The position numbers and the translations under genes are program-made. From Bacteroidales bacterium (GTDB lineage: Bacteria; Bacteroidota; Bacteroidia; Bacteroidales; F082), in contig JAEEII010000244.1 in the NCBI GenBank assembly GCA_016281295.1, positions 1 through 30,220 on the forward strand: a stretch of DNA of 30,220 nt, read 5' to 3'. Positions 7,968 to 15,500 of this stretch are shown one piece after another. Below the pieces are notes generated by a model. It was not told where the DNA came from, ran no database searches, and saw only the letters and a list, made by a program, of their open reading frames with translations. The first letter of the stretch is position 1. Every line of letters begins with the position of its first letter.

Positions 7968-10900
7968 ATGAAAAGAAAAAGTTTACTTATTGTATTGCTG
8001 ATGGTGATGTTTGCGCCGTTGGCGATGAACGCACAAACAGTTCTTCTGTCCGAGAATTTCGACAGCATGTCGAGCATCTCAACTAGCTATTCTTCATCAG
8101 ATTGGTTCGCATACAATGCGGGCAATGGCAATAACTGGACACTTTCAACCTCCTATCCAAACAGTGGTACAAAATGCGCGAGATATACCTATAACTCAAG
8201 CAATGCTGCAAACTGCTATTTGGTATCAGCTCCGTTTACCACAGCCCGCAGCATGACCGAACTCAGCGTAAGCCTGTATGTACGCACCGGTAGTTATAAC
8301 GAGACCTTTGAGGTGTTCTTTGTTAAAGCAAGAGATGCAGAAAATATAGCTTCAGCAACGAATTACTCTGCCATTGCCTCTATTACGGGTCAATTCACTG
8401 GCGGCTATACTGAAAAGACTGGCTCTACAACAGCTTCCGACCTTGCGAATCAGAGTGTCAGATTAGTCGTTCACTGCACCTCCGCTGCCGATATGTTCTA
8501 TCTCAACGTCGACGACATTACCGTCAGCGAACTCACAACCGACCCATATATCTCACTTCCAGCCACTGCAACGGCAATGATCGGTTACACTGCAACCCTT
8601 ACTGCTACATACGGCAACGTGGACAGCACACCAAGAATCTCTTACAGCTCGAGCAATGAGAGAGTGGCCACGGTAAGAGGCGACGGAACAACAGCAACTG
8701 TCACTGGCGTATCAGCCGGCACCGCCACCATCACCGCCACCATGACTTACGAAGGTAGAGATTACACCGCCGATTGCGCCGTCACGGTTGAAGAACCACA
8801 TTATTGCACGCCTGCTTATTCTTATACTGGCACCAATTACGGTATGTATATCCAAGGTTTCAGCACTGAGGACGGCGAGGTCAATATCAGCAACACAGGA
8901 ACTTCGTTGTCAACTGGCGGTTACGGCGACTACTACGATTCCTACTCCGCAACAGTTGGAGCTGGACAAAGCTTTAATTTCACCGTCACACCAGGCGCCA
9001 CCGTTAATCCTATGAAATACGGCATGTGGATCGACTGGAATAAAGACTATGACTTTGATGATGATGGTGAGAATGTGGCCATTCAGAGCAGTGCCATCCA
9101 AAGTGATTGGACTGGCACCGTCAACATCCCTTCCTCCACTCGTCCAGGAAGCTATCGCATCCGTATCGAGGGCATGTATTCCGGAGATGTCGACTTAGAC
9201 CCCTGTATCAGTGGATCCTATGGTGAGGCTGAAGACTACCAGCTGATCGTGCTTGAGGCTCCTGACTGCCCCAAACCCAGCAACGTCCAATTGTCTGCCT
9301 TAGGCAACGAAGTAACTGTCACTTGGTATGGCGAGGCCACCTCTTATAATATCAGCATCAACGGCACTGTGTTGCCCGATCCTGTCACAAGCCCTTATGT
9401 CTTCACGGGTGAGATTTCGACTGAATACACCATCATGTTGCAGTCCATCTGCAGCGCAACCGAAACCAGCGATTGGAGCAACGCCAAAAGCATCACCACC
9501 GATGCCTGCTTGTTTGAGGATCAATGCCCCATCACCATTACGCTCACCGACGCTTACGGCGACGGCGGCGGATCAATTTATGTGGTAGATGCGAACGCTG
9601 AAACTATCTTGGCAGAGTGTATCCTTTCCGGTGCTGCATCACAGGACTTCACAGTCTATGTTTGCGATGGTGCCGCAGTTGATTTCTATTTCTATGCCAC
9701 AGACACCTATGGATACGAAAACGGCTATGTCATTACCAGCTCCACGGGTGAAGTCATCGCTGAGCATGAGGGATGCAGTGATGGCAGTTGCGACGCTCCT
9801 GAAGACGGCGTGATTGCCTCCTACACCATGAGCTGCTCCTGCACCATACCTTCCAATCTCGCCGCCACCGAAGTGGACAAAAACTCTGCCCAGTTGAGCT
9901 GGGAAGGTGATCAAGAAAACTACAACGTGAGCTATGCCAAGGCAAGCTTCTTTGAAGATTTCGAAGGCGGTTCCCTGCCCACAGGTTGGACCACCATCGA
10001 TAACAACGAGGACGGATACGATTGGGAGAGTGCCTCGGGTCAAGCCCATAGCGGTTCTTATGTGATGACTTCCTACAGTAGCATTGGCAATAATAATGAT
10101 GGATGGAATGATATCACTCCTGACAACTGGCTGATTACGCCTCAACTTGATCTTCAAGGCCTCATGAGCGTGTGGGCAAGAAGCCAGCAGAGCGAAGCTT
10201 CCTTTAACGAAGAGCATTTCGCCATCTACCTCTCCTTATCTGGTACCGATGTTTCTGATTTCACCATCACCTTAGTGCCTGAGACCACAACAGACATCAA
10301 GATGGTTGAATACACTGCAGACTTGAGCCAATATGCAGGACAACAAGGTTATATTGCCATCCGCCACTTTAATTGCTATGGTCAGTTCAGAATGAACATC
10401 GATGACTTCGGCATCTACGAGTGGCATGACACAATCGTTGCTGGAAACAACCTCGCCCTTGAAGGTCTGGATCCTATGACCTATTATATTTGGAAAGTGC
10501 AAGGCATCGACTGCGATGGCAACGGCAATAACACCACTTGGAGCGAAATCGCTAATTTCACCACCACCTCTGGTATCATGTTTGTCAACGATGGCAACTG
10601 GAACGAAGGAAACAACTGGAATACCGGCGAAGTTCCTGAGGATGGTGAAGACGTTGTTATCGCCGCCAACGCCATCATCCCCGCTAATTACATGGCCATC
10701 ACCAACACCATCACCATCAACGATGGCGGTTCACTCACCATCAAGGACGGCGGACAACTGATCCATACCAACGCTGGTGTCATTGCCACCGTGGAAAAGG
10801 ATATTGAACCATATCAGAGCGAAAAGGATAACTACTACTTAATCTCCACTCCTGTTTACGATCAGGACATCTATAACAATTATGGTGAGGACTATCAGTT

Positions 10901-11996
10901 GGCCTTCCCCGATGAAGTCACAAATATGTTGGAAAACGATTACGATCTCTACGATTTCGACTATTCCGCAGATCTTGAATGGCTGAACTATGAAAACAAT
11001 TCGTTCCAATTATGGAAGAATTACGGCTACCTCTATGCCAACAGTGGAGATGGAAGCAACAATCCTGTCACCCTCCAATTCACAGGCGCATTGACACCAG
11101 CATTGACTGAATTAGACCTCCTTACTGGTTCTTATCTCCCCTTCACTGAGGATGAGTACGATTTTGCCAACTGGAATATGTTTGGCAACCCCTATCCTTG
11201 CAACACCTATATTTGGGTGTACGATCTCGATAACGATGAAGCCACCTACGACCATTATACTATCAGCGGTGATAGATTCATCGAATCCGATGATCCATTC
11301 ACCCCTGCAGAAGGCGGATTCTTCATCTCCGAAGGAGCCAGCCAATATGCGCTCGTCGCTATCGCTGAGTATGCTCTCGGCAAAAAGAACTTCGGCGGCT
11401 CTCTGAACCTTAACATCACTCAGGAAGGCAAGCTCCTCGATGCAGCCCGCATCCGTTTTGGCGAAAGCAATGGCCTGAAGAAATTCCAACTCAACCCCAA
11501 CCACACCAAGTTGTTCTTCACGCAAGACAACACCGACTTTGCAGTGATCCGCAGTGAAGCCACCGGCGAGATGCCTGTCAACTTCAAGGCTGAAAAGAAC
11601 GGTTCCTATACCCTCAGCTTCAACAACGAGGAAGTCAGCTTCAGCTACCTCCACCTCATCGATAACCTCACCGGCAACGATGTCGACCTGCTCGCCAACC
11701 CGAGCTACAGCTTCGAGGCTAAGACCACTGACTACACCAGCCGCTTCAAACTGGTCTACAGCACCGGCACTACCGCCAACAACGACGAATTCGCCTTCAT
11801 CAGCAACAACCACCTGATGATCCTCGGCGTCGATGGCCAAGCTACCCTCAAAGTCATGGATGTCACCGGTCGCACCCTCAGCACCGAGACCTTCAGCGGT
11901 AACTACGACAAAGCCCTCAACATGAGCAACGGCGTCTATATGCTTCAACTCATCCAAGGCGGCAACGTCAAGACCCAAAAGATCGTGGTGAAATAA
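7968..11996 (+). CDS. T9SS-secreted multidomain adhesin (GEVED, Ig-like, split FN3/cleaved adhesin)
   Basis: 1342 residues, probably surface-exposed. Signal peptide at 1-23 (ends MNAQ). Domains in order: a cleaved-adhesin/choice-of-anchor-J-like domain (about 26-190, ending YLNVDDITV); a bacterial Ig-like BIG2 domain (about 190-275, VSAGTATITATM); a GEVED domain (about 278-428, MKYGMWIDWNKD and GEAEDYQL); a fibronectin III domain (about 432-514); a Cys-containing domain with LTDAYGDGGGS (about 515-624); a fibronectin III domain apparently interrupted by a second cleaved-adhesin domain (about 625-868, ending MNIDDFGIYE then WKVQGIDCDG); a short repetitive beta region (about 869-948); a module shared with the two neighbouring large proteins (about 948-1275); and a type A T9SS sorting domain (last ~66 residues). 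No catalytic domain is recognised, so binding is the likely role. The last ~170 residues are close to those of the C25 peptidase. Confidence 0.88.
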   Translation: MKRKSLLIVLLMVMFAPLAMNAQTVLLSENFDSMSSISTSYSSSDWFAYNAGNGNNWTLSTSYPNSGTKCARYTYNSSNAANCYLVSAPFTTARSMTELSVSLYVRTGSYNETFEVFFVKARDAENIASATNYSAIASITGQFTGGYTEKTGSTTASDLANQSVRLVVHCTSAADMFYLNVDDITVSELTTDPYISLPATATAMIGYTATLTATYGNVDSTPRISYSSSNERVATVRGDGTTATVTGVSAGTATITATMTYEGRDYTADCAVTVEEPHYCTPAYSYTGTNYGMYIQGFSTEDGEVNISNTGTSLSTGGYGDYYDSYSATVGAGQSFNFTVTPGATVNPMKYGMWIDWNKDYDFDDDGENVAIQSSAIQSDWTGTVNIPSSTRPGSYRIRIEGMYSGDVDLDPCISGSYGEAEDYQLIVLEAPDCPKPSNVQLSALGNEVTVTWYGEATSYNISINGTVLPDPVTSPYVFTGEISTEYTIMLQSICSATETSDWSNAKSITTDACLFEDQCPITITLTDAYGDGGGSIYVVDANAETILAECILSGAASQDFTVYVCDGAAVDFYFYATDTYGYENGYVITSSTGEVIAEHEGCSDGSCDAPEDGVIASYTMSCSCTIPSNLAATEVDKNSAQLSWEGDQENYNVSYAKASFFEDFEGGSLPTGWTTIDNNEDGYDWESASGQAHSGSYVMTSYSSIGNNNDGWNDITPDNWLITPQLDLQGLMSVWARSQQSEASFNEEHFAIYLSLSGTDVSDFTITLVPETTTDIKMVEYTADLSQYAGQQGYIAIRHFNCYGQFRMNIDDFGIYEWHDTIVAGNNLALEGLDPMTYYIWKVQGIDCDGNGNNTTWSEIANFTTTSGIMFVNDGNWNEGNNWNTGEVPEDGEDVVIAANAIIPANYMAITNTITINDGGSLTIKDGGQLIHTNAGVIATVEKDIEPYQSEKDNYYLISTPVYDQDIYNNYGEDYQLAFPDEVTNMLENDYDLYDFDYSADLEWLNYENNSFQLWKNYGYLYANSGDGSNNPVTLQFTGALTPALTELDLLTGSYLPFTEDEYDFANWNMFGNPYPCNTYIWVYDLDNDEATYDHYTISGDRFIESDDPFTPAEGGFFISEGASQYALVAIAEYALGKKNFGGSLNLNITQEGKLLDAARIRFGESNGLKKFQLNPNHTKLFFTQDNTDFAVIRSEATGEMPVNFKAEKNGSYTLSFNNEEVSFSYLHLIDNLTGNDVDLLANPSYSFEAKTTDYTSRFKLVYSTGTTANNDEFAFISNNHLMILGVDGQATLKVMDVTGRTLSTETFSGNYDKALNMSNGVYMLQLIQGGNVKTQKIVVK

Positions 11997-12014
11997 TCCT
12001 TGAAAAGGAAAATT

Positions 12015-12062
12015 GAAAGGCAAGCGAAGCTCGGAAGGCTTTTTGAGCTTCGCTCTCCTTTC
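12015..12062 (+). other. Intercistronic stem-loop before small gene 2
   Basis: AGCGAAGCTC (12023-12032) pairs perfectly with GAGCTTCGCT (12045-12054), and GAAAGG (12015-12020) with CCTTTC (12057-12062), with a two-base internal mismatch. The counterpart at 7187-7232 differs in sequence but keeps a long stem. There is no terminal T-run. Confidence 0.65.
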
Positions 12063-12124
12063 AATAAAGAAACATTGAAAAACACGAAAGTCACGAAAAA
12101 AACAACAAAACAAAACCACATAAA

Positions 12125-12373
12125 ATGAAAAAAATAACCTTAACCCTCGCTCTTCTTCTTAGCGTCTCCCTCACCACCTTCGCCGATGGCGGTGGCCTCT
12201 TCAGACGGGGTGACAACACCGAGGAATCGACTGGCATGATGAACCGCAGCCCAAAAGCCCCTGGCCTTCCTGGTCACGGTGAGACTGGCGACCAACCCGC
12301 TCCCCTCGGCAGCGGAGCCCTCCTGCTCATTGGCTTTGGAGCGGCATACGCCTTGAAAAAAAACAAGAAATAA
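12125..12373 (+). CDS. Small exported protein with C-terminal sorting-like tail, copy 2
   Basis: 82 residues, function unknown, same design as the gene at 7297-7545: signal peptide, short Gly/Pro-rich mature part, PAPLGSG motif, hydrophobic segment and a basic tail (KKNKK). Four residues differ from copy 1, counted by eye: L14V, D36T, W77L and R79K. It lies 128 bases after the 1342-residue adhesin gene and ends in its own terminator. Conservation of the whole mature sequence, including the region outside the two hydrophobic parts, suggests recent duplication, gene conversion or selection. The third large gene of the locus has no such partner. Confidence 0.85.
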   Translation: MKKITLTLALLLSVSLTTFADGGGLFRRGDNTEESTGMMNRSPKAPGLPGHGETGDQPAPLGSGALLLIGFGAAYALKKNKK

Positions 12374-12399
12374 TCCCGTAAAATCATAATCCCATATAT

Positions 12400-12440
12400 A
12401 AAGAGGACGACCCCAAAAAAGTCGCCCTCTTTTGTTTTTT
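12400..12440 (+). terminator. Rho-independent terminator after small gene 2
   Basis: AAAGAGGACGAC (12400-12411) pairs with GTCGCCCTCTTT (12421-12432) with one mismatch, followed by TGTTTTTT. The loop is nine bases, mainly A. Confidence 0.85.
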
Positions 12441-12474
12441 CACTCAAAAAACAGGCAAATTCAAAAAATATTAT

Positions 12475-12482
12475 TATCTTTA
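12475..12482 (+). promoter_or_regulatory. Probable -7 element of the 1875-residue adhesin gene
   Basis: TATCTTTA differs from TAnnTTTG at the last base. It is followed by CAACCGAA, a diverged form of the CAGCCCGAA that follows the two other large-gene promoters. No clear -33 box is seen. Confidence 0.45.
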
Positions 12483-12550
12483 CAACCGAATATACTTAAA
12501 TTTAAGAACAAAACACAACAAATATATTAATTTTAATTAAATTTAAGAAA

Positions 12551-15500
12551 ATGAAAAGGAAAACTTTACTAATCATGTTGCTGATGGCGCTGTTCACGCC
12601 GTTGGCGATGAATGCACAACAAAGCCTGCCTTACGAGTATGGCTTCGAGAACAACAACCTGGCCACCGACGGCTGGACTGCAACATCTGGTGGAATTAAC
12701 TCGTCCGGATACCACACGGGTACCTATGGCTTCCGCTTTAGTTATAACGTGACATCGGATGTTTACCTGGTTTCACCAGTACTCAGCGGAGGTACTAATG
12801 GGGTCGAAGTGTCTTTCTATTACAAGGCATACTCTAGTTCCTATCCTGATCACTTTAATGTGGGTTACACTACCGATGAGAACGTGACAGACCCAAGTAG
12901 GTTTACCTATGGCAGCCTGGTTACCAGTTCCACATCATGGCAAGAATACACAGAAACCCTCCCCGCTGGAACCGTCCGTGTGGCCATTAAATACGATGCG
13001 GATAATTATGATGACGGTTATTATCTCTACCTTGACGACTTCAGCTTCGAGGCTGTCTCCTCCTGTGCCAAACCAACCGATTTGGCTATCGACTACAGAG
13101 AGGGTGCCACTACTGCTACCGTCACTTGGAGAGGCGATGCCCGTTCTTACAATGTTGACGTGAACGGTACTATTGAGGTCGTCACCGGAAACTCTTACAC
13201 CATAAGAGATCTTGCTCCCGCCACCGCTTATACCGTGAAGGTACAAGCCGACTGCGGCGACGAACAGAGTGCTTGGGTCAATGCCGGCAGTTTCACCACG
13301 CCTTGCCCCGAAACATTCGCCATTCCTTACGCCTACGGCTTTGAGAATGCCGCTGACATTAACTGCTGGACTTTGTCACCTGCCAGCAATATGATGCTGG
13401 ATGATCAAGAACCAGAATTTGCACACTCAGGCAATGCTTTCCTGTTCCTTAACTACACCACTACTCCACCTCAATACGTTATCTCTCCTGAGCTGAGCGG
13501 CATTGTGAACGGCTTGCATGTCGAGTTCTGGTATAGCCAATATGAAAATGGTGTTGAAACTTTCCAAGTGGGTTACTCCACCACCGACAATGACCCCGGA
13601 AGCTTCACCTGGGGCGACGAGATCACCGCTTCAACGACCTACCAACGTTTCTCGGCCAACTATCCTGCCGAAACCAAGTATGTGGCTGTGATGCACACTG
13701 CCAACGACCAATACTACCTCTTCCTCGATGACTTCCTCTTCGAAGAGAGTGCCAGCTGTCTTGAGCCTACGGGCGTGCAGGTTGCCAATGCCGCCACCAC
13801 GGGTGCCACTATTAGCTGGAACGCCGGCGGTGAGGAAAGCGCATGGGACATCTTCGTCACCGACGATGCCACCATCCTTCCTAACGATGCCACCATACCT
13901 ACCGTGGCCAACATCGCTGACAATCCTTACGCTTTGACAGGTCTTACCTCTGGCACCACTTACTATGTGTATGTCCGCGCCATTTGCGGTGAAAACGAAA
14001 TCAGCGCATGGAGCTCTGCTGCCATCTTCAACACCGCATGCGATGCCATGGCGCTGCCTTACACCTATGGCTTTGAGGATGCCACTTTGCCAGTCTGCTG
14101 GAACACCATCGTCGAAAACACTTCCTACACGGGCATCAATTTGATGGCTCCAAGTGCAAGCAGCACCAATCAAGTGCTTGCATTTTATATGGGCACCTAC
14201 CAAAATCCCGCTTTGGTGGCTGTGTTGCCTGAAGTGGACGCCGCTTATCCTTTGAACGGTTATCAGATCACCTTCGATGCCTGCTATGCCAATACCTCTA
14301 GCAGCAACATGACCGCTGGAAAACTTGCCATCGGCATCATGACCGATCCCACGGATGTCTCTACTTTCGAACTGATTGAAGAAGTTGACATCACCGATGG
14401 CTTCAGCACCTTTGGCTCACACACCGTGATGCTCAACAGCTATACTGGTGACGGCCAATATATTGCTATCAAAGACATCTATACCCAAACGGGTTATGTC
14501 CTCGTTGACAACATCGAGGTTACCGAGCTTCCTTCTTGCTTAGCCCCCACGGCTCTTGGTGCCAGCCTCACTTCCACCTCAGCCGAACTGAGCTGGACAG
14601 CCAACAGCGGCGAAACCGCTTGGACCCTCTACTGGAAAGAAAGTGGTGCCACCGAGTACACCGAAGTAGCCAATGTCACCAATCCTTACACCTTGGAAGG
14701 CTTGACCGCTACCACCGCCTACGAATATTATGTGGTGGCCAACTGCTCAGAGACCGATCAGAGCGAGGCTTCCGAAGTCTATAGCTTCACCACCCTGTGT
14801 GGTTCCGTCACCACCTTCCCGTGGACGGAAACCTTCAACAATCTCACCGTGGCCTATTCCATCCCCAACTGCTGGGACAACGCTGAGGGTACAACCACAA
14901 TTAACAGCTACAAGTGGTGCTACAACACCAAGACCTCTGGCAACGGCATGGCCAGCAACGGCCATGAAGGTTCATGCGTGGTCTTCGATTCATACAACAA
15001 TAGCAACAATAACACCAACTTCTTGAAGACCGTGCCGCTCAGCCTGCCTTCAGACCAACCCATGCAATTGAGCTTCTGGTACAGGAACCCCACTGGTGGC
15101 GACTTCTCCGTCTATATCTCCACCGATGGTGGTGCCACTCATGAAACAGCCCTCGCTACTGGCCTTACTGGTGTTTCCGCTTGGACCGAGCATGATCCTA
15201 TCAACCTCGGTAACTACGCTGGACAGGATGTGGTCATCGTCTTCAAAGGCACTTCCAACTACGGTAGTGGCGATGCTTACATCTATTTGGATGACGTTAC
15301 TGTGAAGGCAGTTCCTTCATGCGCCATTCCTACCGCCCTTGCTGCCACCACCACCAACAATTCAGCCGTGTTGAGCTGGACGGCTAACAGCGGAGAAGAC
15401 ACATGGACGGTCTATTACAGAGAAGTAACTCCTGATAAAGTCCGTGCCAATGAATATGTCGAAGTAATCGTGGGCGAGAATCCTTACACCTTGGAAGACT

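Larger units (their letters stand above)
12015..12373 (+). repeat. Duplicated segment, copy 2 (stem-loop plus small gene)
   Basis: Counterpart of 7187-7545. The spacer before the small gene and the first codons of that gene (ATGAAAAAAATAACCTTAAC) are nearly unchanged between copies. Confidence 0.85.

Noticed and set aside
11112..12119. Minus-strand open frame of 335 codons opposite the adhesin 3' end
   Set aside because: Its sequence mirrors the repetitive sorting-domain coding strand, and a comparable antisense frame occurs opposite the paralogous region. No promoter or domain supports it.
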